Assembly: GCA_046152925.1 (NCBI GenBank)
Contig: JBJXFX010000005.1
Location: 16,092 to 80,091, forward strand
Reading direction: 5' to 3'
DNA: 64,000 bases
Source of the DNA: CAMAUF01 sp046152925
GTDB lineage: Bacteria > Chloroflexota > Dehalococcoidia > Tepidiformales > Tepidiformaceae
Shown here: positions 32,544-40,482 of the stretch, piece after piece
How positions within the stretch are numbered: the first letter of the stretch is position 1
Layout of the letters: the number at the start of each line of letters is the position of its first letter
Notes under the pieces: model-generated
What the model was told of the DNA's origin: nothing
The model's input: only the letters and a program-made list of their open reading frames with translations
Database searches by the model: none
Translations under genes and position numbers: made by a program

Positions 32544-32849
32544 ATGGCAGACCTTACCGCGTCAGCCGAGCAGTTCGCCAAAGACCTCGCCGCGATGAAC
32601 ATCGCCGGCCTCATGATGGTCTTCACCCCGAACGGCATGATGAAGGCCATGGCCCTCCAGGGCCAGATGGCGGCCGGCGGCGCCCAAGCGCCAACCACGG
32701 GCACCGAAATCGGGGCTCCCGTCGCCGAAGGCGACCTCCAGGTCGTCGACATCGTCATGAAGAACGCCAACGGCCAGGCCACCCTCTTCACCAAGTGGAA
32801 GGAAGAAGCCGGCGCCTGGAAGGTCGAAGACATCGGCGTTAAGGCGTAA
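32544..32849 (+). CDS. small conserved hypothetical protein
   Basis: A 101-residue protein that I do not recognise by name. MADLTASAEQFAKDLAAMNI begins an N-terminal helix, a methionine- and glycine-rich stretch follows (MMKAMALQGQMAAGG), and the second half (LQVVDIVMKNANGQATLFTK then WKEEAGAWKVEDIGVKA) is a beta-hairpin fold like the end of NTF2/SnoaL-like domains. It may be a minimal cone-fold protein. AGGAG upstream of ATG fixes the start. A strong intrinsic terminator follows, so it is monocistronic. Confidence 0.75.
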   Translation: MADLTASAEQFAKDLAAMNIAGLMMVFTPNGMMKAMALQGQMAAGGAQAPTTGTEIGAPVAEGDLQVVDIVMKNANGQATLFTKWKEEAGAWKVEDIGVKA

Positions 32850-32878
32850 CTAACTGCCATCAGATCCCGGTACGATGC

Positions 32879-32915
32879 CGGCCCGGCGAGTTCACTCGCC
32901 GGGCCGTCCGTTTTC
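32879..32915 (+). terminator. intrinsic terminator
   Basis: CGGCCCGGCGAG-TTCA-CTCGCCGGGCCG is a perfect 12-bp stem, followed by TCCGTTTTC. It ends the 32544 transcript just before the next gene at 32943. Confidence 0.8.
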
Positions 32916-32942
32916 TTGCTGACGGGAAAGGCCGGAACCGCA

Positions 32943-33392
32943 ATGAAGCGCCCCGAAGATGTCTTCACCGAGTTTCTCGGGATCATCGTCCCGTTCACCC
33001 AGCAGTGCTTGGAGAAGTACGGGGAGTTCGCGCCCTGTGGCGCCACCTGTGGCCTCACCGACGAGATCGCGCTGGCGGCCCCGCACGTTGGCGATGGCCC
33101 CGCGCCGGGACCGGAGCTCGTCGCGCTGCTGCGAGACGGGTTTGCCGATGGAGCAAGGTCCAGGTATCGCGCAACCGCCCTCGCATACGACGCCTACTTC
33201 GCGCCGCCCGGCGCCACGGACAAGTCCGACGCCATCGCTGTCGAGCTCGACCACGTCGATGGTCTGTCAGTCGTCGTGTACTACCCGTACACGTTGGTCA
33301 ATCGGCGCTTCCGCGGGCGCGCCTGCACGCTGGGCGACCCCGTGACGATGGAAGGGGCCGGCGCCATCTTTGGCCCCCAACCGGAGGGCTAG
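32943..33392 (+). CDS. conserved hypothetical protein
   Basis: A 149-residue protein of unknown function. The N-terminal half (FTEFLGIIVPFTQQCLEKYG then EFAPCGATC) is helical with two cysteines. The second half (AIAVELDHVDGLSVVVYYPY) has beta strands and ends GAGAIFGPQPEG. The composition and size resemble small immunity-type or regulatory proteins, but this cannot be assigned. ATG 32943 follows a modest GGGAAAGG sequence, and the terminator directly upstream means it needs its own start (TACGAT at 32871 is possible) or read-through. Confidence 0.65.
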   Translation: MKRPEDVFTEFLGIIVPFTQQCLEKYGEFAPCGATCGLTDEIALAAPHVGDGPAPGPELVALLRDGFADGARSRYRATALAYDAYFAPPGATDKSDAIAVELDHVDGLSVVVYYPYTLVNRRFRGRACTLGDPVTMEGAGAIFGPQPEG

Positions 33393-33442
33393 CCTCGGGG
33401 CGCATTGCCCTACGCGCTGTACGTCCCGCACCATCGATCTGC

Positions 33443-34780
33443 ATGAGCCGTTCATACACCGGCGCCAGACCGCTCCCCTTGCACCACCGCCTCCGCCGCT
33501 TCCAGGTCGTCGGCTGGAACGTCCTCGTCATCTACTGGAGCTACAAGCGCATCCAGCGCAACAAGAAGCTGACGCCCGACCAAAAAAAGGCCGAGTACGC
33601 CAGCAAGCACCACGGCAACGCCGAGCGCATCTACCGTGTCGCCAGCCAACTCGAAGGCATGCTGATCAAGGCCTGCCAGTTCATCAGCAGCCGCGCCGAC
33701 GTCGCCCCCGCGGAATTCGTCTCCGTCCTCAGCCGCCTCCAAGACCAAGTCCCCACCCGCCCCTTCCGGCAGGTAGTGGGCCAGGTGAAGGCTGAACTCG
33801 GCGCCCACCCCGACGAGATCTACGCCTCGTTCTCCCGGCAAGCGATCGCCTCCGCCTCCCTCGCACAGGTCCACCGCGCCACCACCAAGGACGGTCGCGA
33901 TGTCGCCGTCAAGGTCCAATACCCAGGGATCGAACGGGTTGTCGAGACCGACTTGCGCAACATGTCCCTCCTCGTACGCATCCTTGCGCGCATTGAGCGC
34001 GACTTCGACTACCGCGTCCTCTTCGATGAAGTGGCGAAGTACACCCCGCGCGAGCTCGACTTCGAACTTGAGGGCCAGAACGCCGAGCGTGTCGCCGCGG
34101 ACCTCGCCCATCGCCGCGACATCAAGGTGCCAACGGTCGTGTGGGAGCACTCAGCTCGCCGCGTGCTCACCACCGAATTCATCGAAGGCACAAAGATCTC
34201 GGACATCCCGGCAATGCTCGCCCGCGGGATCGACCCCCAACGCGTCGCACTGATCATGACCGAGGCCTACTGCGAGCAAATCCTCGTCCACGGCTTCTTC
34301 CACGCCGACCCGCATCCGGGCAACCTGCTCGTCCAACCCGGCCCCGTCGTCGTCTTCATCGACTTCGGCCTCTGTAAAGACCTGCCGGCCGATTTCCGGA
34401 TCAACTACGCCCGACTGACGATCGCCATCATGCAGCAGGACCACCAGGCGATGGTCGAGGCGTTCCGCGCCATCGGGTTCCGCACGAAGTCCGACGACCC
34501 AGAGGCGCTCGTCGCTCTTGGCACGGCCTTCTTTCAGTCGGGCGGGCCCGAACAGAAAGCCTACATGGACGTCGACGTCATGCCCGAGGTGAACGAACGG
34601 CTCGCGCGCATCCTCGAGGCGAACCCGGTCACCGCGATCCCGCCGGACATCCTGATGATCTTCCGCGTACTGGGTTTGATGAGCGGCCTGCAGAAACGGC
34701 TGGAGAGCACCGTCAACATGATGGAGACGATCCGGCCATACGCCGAGGCCCAAGCCGCAATGGTCGACGCCGCCGGGTAG
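33443..34780 (+). CDS. ABC1/UbiB/AarF-family atypical kinase
   Basis: A 445-residue protein of the UbiB family (ADCK/COQ8-like), which supports isoprenoid-quinone or lipid metabolism. The KxGQ-type helix appears as EGMLIKACQFISSRADVAPA. FSRQAIASASLAQVHRATTK is the alanine-rich loop, followed by VAVKVQYPGIERVVETDLRN. HGFFHADPHPGNLLVQPGPV and VVFIDFGLCKDLP hold the catalytic and metal-binding residues. ATG 33443 follows the hypothetical gene by 50 bases. The KxGQ motif is changed to KACQ here. Confidence 0.88.
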   Translation: MSRSYTGARPLPLHHRLRRFQVVGWNVLVIYWSYKRIQRNKKLTPDQKKAEYASKHHGNAERIYRVASQLEGMLIKACQFISSRADVAPAEFVSVLSRLQDQVPTRPFRQVVGQVKAELGAHPDEIYASFSRQAIASASLAQVHRATTKDGRDVAVKVQYPGIERVVETDLRNMSLLVRILARIERDFDYRVLFDEVAKYTPRELDFELEGQNAERVAADLAHRRDIKVPTVVWEHSARRVLTTEFIEGTKISDIPAMLARGIDPQRVALIMTEAYCEQILVHGFFHADPHPGNLLVQPGPVVVFIDFGLCKDLPADFRINYARLTIAIMQQDHQAMVEAFRAIGFRTKSDDPEALVALGTAFFQSGGPEQKAYMDVDVMPEVNERLARILEANPVTAIPPDILMIFRVLGLMSGLQKRLESTVNMMETIRPYAEAQAAMVDAAG

Positions 34781-35161
34781 CTAAAACACGCGGTAGATGT
34801 CGTCGCGCGCGATCACCAGCAAGACGACGGCCTCAACAAGCACGATCACCCCGACCGTCCCGATCACCGCCCATTGGGCGAAGCCGCGCTTGCGCTCGAA
34901 CGCCCGCTGGGCGCGCTCTTCCATCTTCCGCTCGTCAGCAAGGAAGACCGCGTCGTACTGCCGGCGCAGGTCGGCCCGGGAGAGCACGTTGTAGGCTTCG
35001 TTCAGCCGCCGGAACGCCTCTTCGCCTTCGACATCCGCGTCAGCGTTGACCGCGAACTCCGCGCTCAGCCGCGCGTACGCGTTCTCGATGCCCTGGACCT
35101 TCGCGTCGTGCGGCAAGTTGAGGATCGCGTAGTAGTCGATCAGCTCGGCCCGTTCATCCAC
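34781..35161 (-). CDS. membrane-anchored J-like domain protein lacking HPD
   Basis: A 126-residue protein. IDYYAILNLPHDAKVQGIEN then AYARLSAEFAVNADADVEGE and FRRLNEAYNVLSRADLRRQYD follow the J-domain fold from helix I to helix IV. The HPD tripeptide needed to stimulate DnaK is missing; the loop reads FAVNADAD. A single C-terminal membrane helix (AVIGTVGVIVLVEAVVLLVI) anchors it. It is likely a J-like protein, not a working cochaperone. The start is GTG. Its stop abuts that of the UbiB-like gene with no base between. Confidence 0.8.
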   Translation of the reverse strand: MDERAELIDYYAILNLPHDAKVQGIENAYARLSAEFAVNADADVEGEEAFRRLNEAYNVLSRADLRRQYDAVFLADERKMEERAQRAFERKRGFAQWAVIGTVGVIVLVEAVVLLVIARDDIYRVF

Positions 35162-35235
35162 AGCGCATCACCTACTGTCCAGATTCGGCGGGAAGGACAG
35201 CACGGACAGGGGGAATCAGCGCAAACTTGGCCTAC

Positions 35236-35853
35236 TTAGGCGTCGCGACAGGTCAACCCACGCGCATAGATCTCGACCTGGCGAAGGGCAAGCTCCCGGT
35301 CGAACCCGGCCCCACCGAAGACGTGCGCCAGGATAAACATGTTCAGGATCCCGGTGAGCGCCGTCGCACAGCTCGAAACGTGCTGCCGCGTCAGCACACC
35401 CAGCTCCATCCCTCGCTCAAGGATCTCGTCGAGCGGCTGGCGGACCTGATCCCCGAGCACCTGAGCGAACTCGGCCATCGGCAGCCCGCCCAAGCCAAAC
35501 ACCTCACGCAAGACGAGCGCGATGATCTCTTCCTTTGCGACAAAGTGGTCCACATACCGCTCGCAATAGGCACGGATCTGTTGAGCGAATGGCGCCTCAG
35601 CCGGCACATGGCTCCGGATGGCGTCCGCCATCTCCTCCAGGATCTGCCGGATGATGCTCCCGTAAAGGCCTTCTTTGGAGCCGAAGTAGTAGTAGATCAT
35701 CGGCTTCGTCGTCTGCGCGTCGAGCGCGACCTCACGAAGGGACGTCGCCGCGAACCCTTTTTGGGAGAAGTGGCGGAGCGCGCTCATGAAGATCCGCTCT
35801 TTCACCTCGGCGACATCGGTGTCAGACGGCGTGGATTGCGGGGCGGCGCTCAC
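35236..35853 (-). CDS. TetR-family transcriptional regulator
   Basis: A 205-residue regulator. ALRHFSQKGFAATSLREVAL then DAQTTKPMIYYYFGSKEGLY is the helix-turn-helix typical of TetR/AcrR proteins. The C-terminal ligand domain is helical (IIALVLREVFGLGGLPMAEF). GTG 35853 with GGGAGATGCA upstream is chosen; upstream sequence in frame reaches into the pyr leader and is not conserved. It is divergent from the pyr operon across ~240 bases, so it could read a site there, although PyrR attenuation is the obvious control of that operon. Confidence 0.87.
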   Translation of the reverse strand: MSAAPQSTPSDTDVAEVKERIFMSALRHFSQKGFAATSLREVALDAQTTKPMIYYYFGSKEGLYGSIIRQILEEMADAIRSHVPAEAPFAQQIRAYCERYVDHFVAKEEIIALVLREVFGLGGLPMAEFAQVLGDQVRQPLDEILERGMELGVLTRQHVSSCATALTGILNMFILAHVFGGAGFDRELALRQVEIYARGLTCRDA

Positions 35854-35945
35854 TGCATCTCCCAAGATGATGGGTAGCCTCAAGATGACTTTTCCGGCCG
35901 GTAAGTTCAAGCGCCGAGTGGGTAGCAGTCGCGAGTTCCGAGCCG

Positions 35946-35974
35946 TTGCCGGAGAGGCCCGTTCCAGGTACGGT
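35946..35974 (+). promoter_or_regulatory. candidate pyr operon promoter TTGCCG-N17-TACGGT
   Basis: TTGCCG (35946-35951) and TACGGT (35969-35974) have a 17-base spacer. Initiation near 35981 would start the transcript just before the PyrR-binding stem. Confidence 0.4.
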
Positions 35975-35986
35975 AGGCCGCGGTCA

Positions 35987-36020
35987 CCCTTTAACTGCGG
36001 TCCTGTGAGGCCGCGAAGGG
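35987..36020 (+). promoter_or_regulatory. PyrR-binding RNA stem-loop (anti-antiterminator)
   Basis: CCCTT pairs with AAGGG, and GCGG with CCGC, around the loop TCCTGTGAGG. The apical TCCNGNGAGG matches the PyrR-binding consensus known from Bacillus pyr leaders. Binding of PyrR-UMP should hold the AAGGG strand and let the downstream terminator form. Confidence 0.85.
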
Positions 36021-36092
36021 CAGGAGGTGCCGGATGCTGTCCGGCAATGCATCTTCTCTGCACGCCTGCCCGGAATTGGGGAGGCGTTTTTT
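36018..36092 (+). terminator. pyr attenuator: antiterminator and terminator hairpins
   Basis: The terminator is ACGCCTGCCC-GGAATT-GGGGAGGCGT (36062-36087, one mismatch) followed by T6 (36087-36092). The antiterminator pairs GGGCAGG (36018-36024) with CCTGCCC (36065-36071) and encloses a small TGCCGGA/TCCGGCA hairpin (36028-36046). The first arm overlaps the PyrR-stem AAGGG, so the three structures exclude one another. The right terminator arm GGGGAGG is also the pyrR Shine-Dalgarno. Confidence 0.85.
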
Positions 36093-36638
36093 GTGAGCCA
36101 AACCCAGATTCATGGCCCAGACGAAATAGCCCGGACGCTGCGGCGTCTTGCCCACGAGATCCTTGAACAGAACCAGGGCACCGAACGCCTCGTGCTTGTG
36201 GGCATCCTCACGCGCGGCTATCCCCTCGCAGCGCGGCTCGCGGCCGCGATTGAGCGGTTCGAAGGCGTCGCCGTCCCCGTCGGCAAACTCGATATCGGCC
36301 TCTATCGCGACGACGTCTCGCGCCGGTCATCGCCGCCGGCCGTCCGGCCCAGCAGCATCCCCGGCCGCGTCGACGATGCGACCGTCGTCCTCGTCGACGA
36401 TGTCCTCTTCACCGGCCGAAGCATCCGCGCCGCGCTGGAGGCGCTCGGCGATTTCGGCAGGCCGGCCCGCGTCCGCCTCGCTGTGCTCGTCGACCGTGGC
36501 CATCGCGAGCTCCCGATCCGCGCCGATTTCGTCGGAAAGAACATCCCGACCGCGCTGCCGCAACAGGTGCGCGTCCGCCTCACTGAGACCGACGGCGAAG
36601 ACGCCATCTACCTCGAACGGGAGGACTCAGATGCTTGA
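36093..36638 (+). CDS. pyrR: pyr operon attenuation regulator / uracil phosphoribosyltransferase
   Basis: A 181-residue RNA-binding regulator with uracil phosphoribosyltransferase activity. EIARTLRRLAHEILEQNQGT and VLVGILTRGYPLAARLAAAI begin the fold. KLDIGLYRDDV is a PyrR signature, VVLVDDVLFTGRSIRAALEA is the PRPP-binding loop, and RADFVGKNIPTALPQQVRVR completes it. GTG 36093 directly follows the T-tract of the leader terminator, 8 bases after GGGGAGG; an upstream in-frame ATG would start inside the attenuator and is rejected. It overlaps pyrB by 8 bases. Confidence 0.94.
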   Translation: MSQTQIHGPDEIARTLRRLAHEILEQNQGTERLVLVGILTRGYPLAARLAAAIERFEGVAVPVGKLDIGLYRDDVSRRSSPPAVRPSSIPGRVDDATVVLVDDVLFTGRSIRAALEALGDFGRPARVRLAVLVDRGHRELPIRADFVGKNIPTALPQQVRVRLTETDGEDAIYLEREDSDA

Positions 36639-37629
36639 GACCGCCGACCGCCCTGCGGCCACCGCATCCACCGGCCCTAACTCGCCCGCCGCCACCTGGA
36701 CGCGCAAGGACCTGCTCGATACCGATGTCCTCTCCGCTGGCGAAGTCGAACTCATCCTCCAGACCGCCGAGACGATGCACGAAGTCCGCCAGCGGCATGA
36801 ACCGAAGGTCGCGACCCTCCGCGGGACCACCATCATCACCCTCTTCTACGAGCAGAGCACGCGCACGCGCGCGAGCTTCGAAGTCGCCGGCAAAGCGCTC
36901 GGCGCCGACGTGGTCAACCTCTCCGCGACGGGCAGCAGCGTCGAAAAAGGCGAATCGCTGATCGACACAGTCCGCACCCTCGAGGCGATCGGGGCCGACC
37001 TCGTGGTCATGCGCCACAGCAAGTCCGGCGCGCCCTACCTCGCCGCCGAGCACACCTCGGCCGGCATCATCAACGGCGGCGATGGCCGCCACGCCCACCC
37101 GACCCAGGCGCTCCTCGACCTCTTCACCATGCGCCGCCACCTTGGCGACCTCGCCGGCAAGAAGGTTGTCATCCTCGGCGATGTGCTCCATAGCCGCGTC
37201 GCCCGCTCCAACGTCTGGACGCTCGCCGCCCAAGGCGCCGAAGTCGTCCTCTGCGGGCCGCCGACGCTCCTCCCGCGGACGCTCAACGGCGTCTTCGAGG
37301 CCGCCAACCTCACCGTCACGACGGACATCGAGACAGCAGTCGCCGATGCCGACGTCATCATGGCGCTCCGCATCCAGAAAGAGCGCCAGGACGCGGGCCT
37401 CATCCCGTCGCTGCGCGATTACATCCGCGGGTACCAGCTCAACGCCCGCCGGCTTGCGCTCGCCAAGCCCGGCGCGCTCGTGATGCACCCCGGCCCCAAG
37501 AACGAGGGCGTCGAAATCGCCCCAGAGGTCGCCGACGGCGTCAACGCCGTGATCGACGAGCAAGTCACGAATGGAGTTGCAATCCGCATGGCCATCCTGC
37601 TGCTCATGGCCCAGGGGCGCCGCCGATGA
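36631..37629 (+). CDS. pyrB: aspartate carbamoyltransferase catalytic subunit
   Basis: Makes carbamoyl aspartate from carbamoyl phosphate and aspartate (332 residues). TTIITLFYEQSTRTRASFEV is the carbamoyl-phosphate loop, HPTQALLDLFTMRRH and ILGDVLHSRVARSN are the domain-interface and aspartate-binding blocks, and MHPGPKNEGVEI holds the Pro-Gly-Pro loop. No PyrI follows, as in class B/C enzymes. The ATG overlaps the end of pyrR, and its stop overlaps pyrC as ATGA. Confidence 0.95.
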   Translation: MLETADRPAATASTGPNSPAATWTRKDLLDTDVLSAGEVELILQTAETMHEVRQRHEPKVATLRGTTIITLFYEQSTRTRASFEVAGKALGADVVNLSATGSSVEKGESLIDTVRTLEAIGADLVVMRHSKSGAPYLAAEHTSAGIINGGDGRHAHPTQALLDLFTMRRHLGDLAGKKVVILGDVLHSRVARSNVWTLAAQGAEVVLCGPPTLLPRTLNGVFEAANLTVTTDIETAVADADVIMALRIQKERQDAGLIPSLRDYIRGYQLNARRLALAKPGALVMHPGPKNEGVEIAPEVADGVNAVIDEQVTNGVAIRMAILLLMAQGRRR

Positions 37630-38948
37630 GCGGGCTCCTCATCCGCGGCGGCCGGCTGGTCGACCCTGGCTCGGGCGTCGACGGGCTCCTCGACGTCCGC
37701 ACGCATGGCGACATTGTCGCCGCCGTGGGCCCGGGCCTCGAACCCGAAGCCGGCGACCGCGTCGTCGAGGCCCATGGCTGCATCGTCGCGCCCGGCTTCG
37801 TCGACCTCCACGCCCACCTCCGCGAACCCGGCTTCGAACACAAGGGGACCATCGCCAGCGAGACGTTGGCCGCGCTCCACGGCGGGTTCACGACCCTCTG
37901 CGCGATGCCAAACACCGAGCCCGCGCCCGATCGCGCTGAAGTCGTCCAGGCGCTCTGGGACCGCGTTCGCACCACCGCCCGCGTCCGCGTCTTCCCCATC
38001 GGGACGGTCACGCGCCGCCGCCAAGGCAAGGAGCTCGCGGAGCTCGGCGAGCTTGCGGAGACGGGCTGCGTCGCCTTCAGCGACGACGGCAACCCCGTCG
38101 CAGACCCCGCGCTCATGCGCCGCGCCATGGAGTTCGCCGCGACGCTCGGCCTCCCCCTCTCAGAGCACAGCGACGACCCGGCCCTCAGCGCCGGCGGAGT
38201 CATGCACGAAGGCGTCGTCAGCGAGCGGCTGGGCCTCGCGGGCCAGCCCGCCGCCGCGGAAATCTCCGCCATCGCCCGCAACCTCGCCCTCGCCGAGCTC
38301 ACCGGCTGCCGGCTCCATACCGCCCACGTCTCCACCGCCCGCGGCGTTGAGCTCATCGCCGATGCCAAAGCGCGCGGGCTGGTCGTGACCTGCGAAGTGA
38401 CGCCCAGCCACCTCTTCCTCACCGACGAAGTTGTCTTTGGAGGAGGCCCCGGCCCCGCCTACGACACTCGCGGCAAGATCAACCCGCCGCTCCGCGAGGA
38501 GCGCGACCGCCAGGCATTGCTGAAGGCGCTCGACGCCGGGATCATCGACGCGATCGCCACCGACCACGCGCCCCACGCCATCCAAGACAAGCTCTGTGAA
38601 TTTGACCTCGCGGCGCCGGGCATCTCGTGCTTCGACACCGCAATTGCGACACTGCTGACGCAGGTGTCACGCGGCGAGCTCCGCCTCGAACGCGTCATCG
38701 AAGCGCTTACGGTCCGGCCGGCGCAGGTCTTCGGACTCGACAAGCGGGTCCCTGGGCTCGGCCGCGTCCTCGTTGGCGGCCCGGCCGATGTCGTCGTCCT
38801 CGACCCAACGCGCGAGTGGCTGGTCGAAGCCGCCACCATGCACTCAAAGGGCAAGAACACGCCGCTCATCGGGAGGCGCCTGACCGGCGCCGTCCGCGCC
38901 GTCGTGTTTGCGGGCAACCTGACAATCGGGGAAGGGGGTGGAGCATGA
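37626..38948 (+). CDS. pyrC: dihydroorotase
   Basis: Cyclises carbamoyl aspartate to dihydroorotate (440 residues, class I). APGFVDLHAHLREPGFEHKG holds the metal HxH, GGFTTLCAMPNTEPAPDRAE is the substrate loop, and AIATDHAPHAIQDKLCEFDL contains the catalytic aspartate. In SEHSDDPALSAGG and LHTAHVSTARG the later metal histidines are present, so the enzyme should be active and not a pseudo-dihydroorotase. ATGA overlaps join it to both pyrB and carA. Confidence 0.95.
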   Translation: MSGLLIRGGRLVDPGSGVDGLLDVRTHGDIVAAVGPGLEPEAGDRVVEAHGCIVAPGFVDLHAHLREPGFEHKGTIASETLAALHGGFTTLCAMPNTEPAPDRAEVVQALWDRVRTTARVRVFPIGTVTRRRQGKELAELGELAETGCVAFSDDGNPVADPALMRRAMEFAATLGLPLSEHSDDPALSAGGVMHEGVVSERLGLAGQPAAAEISAIARNLALAELTGCRLHTAHVSTARGVELIADAKARGLVVTCEVTPSHLFLTDEVVFGGGPGPAYDTRGKINPPLREERDRQALLKALDAGIIDAIATDHAPHAIQDKLCEFDLAAPGISCFDTAIATLLTQVSRGELRLERVIEALTVRPAQVFGLDKRVPGLGRVLVGGPADVVVLDPTREWLVEAATMHSKGKNTPLIGRRLTGAVRAVVFAGNLTIGEGGGA

Positions 38949-40033
38949 CCGAAGCATTACTCGTCCTCGCCGACGGAAACGTATTCCGCGGCAGGTCCGT
39001 GGGGACAGAAGGCCACGCCGATGGCGAAGTCGTCTTCAACACATCCATGACGGGGTACCAGGAGATGCTGACGGACCCGTCGTACGCTGGCCAAATCCTC
39101 ACGCTCACCTACCCGATGATCGGCAACTACGGGACCGACGCGGGCGTCGAAGAGTCGAGCCGCATCCAGCCCACCGGCCTGGTCGTCCGCGAGGCGGCAC
39201 CGTTCGCGAGCCACATCCTCAGCGAGGGCACCGTCGCGAGCTTCCTCAGCCGCCGCGGCATCGTCGCGATCGACTCCGTTGATACGCGCGCCGTCACCCG
39301 CGCCATCCGCCAACACGGCGTCATGCTCGGGACGATCACCACCGACGAGTCGCCCGAGGCGGCCCTCGCCCGCGTCCGCGCGATGCCGGGCTACGACGGC
39401 GTCAACTGGGTTTCGACCGTGACTACGGACGCGCCCTACGACTGGGACCAGCCCGGCGACCGGTACCGCGTCGCCCTGCTCGATGGTGGCGTCAAGCGGA
39501 ACATCATGCGCTCGCTCGCCGCTCGCGGGTGCGCCGTGCGGGTTTTCCCGGCCACGGCCAGCGCCTCGGACCTGCTCGCCATGAAGCCCGACGGCATCGT
39601 GCTCTCCCCCGGCCCAGGCGACCCCCGCCTGCTCGAAACCGTCGTCGCCGAGGCCCGCCAAATGATCGGCAAGGTCCCCATCCTCGGCATTTGCCTGGGC
39701 CACCAGGTCGCCGCGCAGGCGCTCGGCGCCGGGACATTCAAGCTCCCCTTCGGCCACCGTGGCGGCAACCACCCAGTCCAGGACGTGGTCACCGGCAAGG
39801 TCACGATCACGGCCCAGAACCACGGCTACGCCGTCGACCCCGACGGCCTCGACGCCTCGGCATACGTCAGCCACATCAACCTCAACGACCGGACTGTCGA
39901 AGGCATCGCCATGCGGAGCGAACCGCTGCTCACCATCCAGTACCATTCCGAGGCCTGTCCGGGGCCGCTCGATAACGGCTACATCTTCGATACCTACGTG
40001 GCGATGCTCGCCAACAAAGGAGGGACGCGATGA
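38945..40033 (+). CDS. carA: carbamoyl-phosphate synthase small subunit
   Basis: The glutaminase subunit, 362 residues. MTGYQEMLTDPSYAGQILTL then TYPMIGNYG is the N-terminal CarA domain. DGIVLSPGPGDPRL and ILGICLGHQVAAQALGAGTF carry the class I amidotransferase nucleophile cysteine. The end of the triad reads TIQYHSEACPGPLDNGYIFD: the His and Glu are present, but the usual HPEAS is HSEAC. ATG 38945 overlaps the pyrC stop. The frame is open further upstream but only across pyrC. It supplies ammonia to CarB two genes downstream. Confidence 0.95.
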   Translation: MTEALLVLADGNVFRGRSVGTEGHADGEVVFNTSMTGYQEMLTDPSYAGQILTLTYPMIGNYGTDAGVEESSRIQPTGLVVREAAPFASHILSEGTVASFLSRRGIVAIDSVDTRAVTRAIRQHGVMLGTITTDESPEAALARVRAMPGYDGVNWVSTVTTDAPYDWDQPGDRYRVALLDGGVKRNIMRSLAARGCAVRVFPATASASDLLAMKPDGIVLSPGPGDPRLLETVVAEARQMIGKVPILGICLGHQVAAQALGAGTFKLPFGHRGGNHPVQDVVTGKVTITAQNHGYAVDPDGLDASAYVSHINLNDRTVEGIAMRSEPLLTIQYHSEACPGPLDNGYIFDTYVAMLANKGGTR

Positions 40034-40482
40034 CTCGAGCCACCGAAATCCGCCGCGCCACCACCGACGACGCCGAACGGATCGCCGCCGTCGTCCGCTC
40101 GCTGGGCACCGAGAACGTCGGCCTGCCGGCCGACTTCACCAGCGCCGCAAGCACCCGCACCTGGATCGACCGCCTCGGTGAAGACGGCGTGCTCTTCCTC
40201 GCCGTCGATGGCAGCATCCCCGTCGCCTTCGGCGCGCTCGACTTCAACACCGCCGAGCCCGAGACCGGCGTCCTCGGCGTCTGGGTCCTCCCCGACCACC
40301 GCCGCCGGGGCCTCGCGACTGACCTCGCAGAGACGATCATCGAGTTCGCGCGCGAACGCGGCTACCGCCGGATTCGCGGCCGCCTGCCTGAAGGCAACGA
40401 ACCCGCCCTCAGCTTCCTCTCGGCCATCGGTGCGATGGTCCCGCTCCGCAACCCCGAGATGTCGTTCGAGCTCCCCCTGTAA
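40030..40482 (+). CDS. GNAT-family N-acetyltransferase inside the pyr operon
   Basis: A 150-residue acetyltransferase. EIRRATTDDAERIAAVVRSL is the opening helix pair, and LGVWVLPDHRRRGLATDLAE is the acetyl-CoA-binding motif A (R/QxxGxG/A type). IIEFARERGYRRIRGRLPEG then EPALSFLSAIGAM is motif B. The acceptor is unknown. Its ATG overlaps the carA stop as ATGA and its stop abuts the next gene, so it is translated as part of the pyr operon. Confidence 0.88.
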   Translation: MTRATEIRRATTDDAERIAAVVRSLGTENVGLPADFTSAASTRTWIDRLGEDGVLFLAVDGSIPVAFGALDFNTAEPETGVLGVWVLPDHRRRGLATDLAETIIEFARERGYRRIRGRLPEGNEPALSFLSAIGAMVPLRNPEMSFELPL

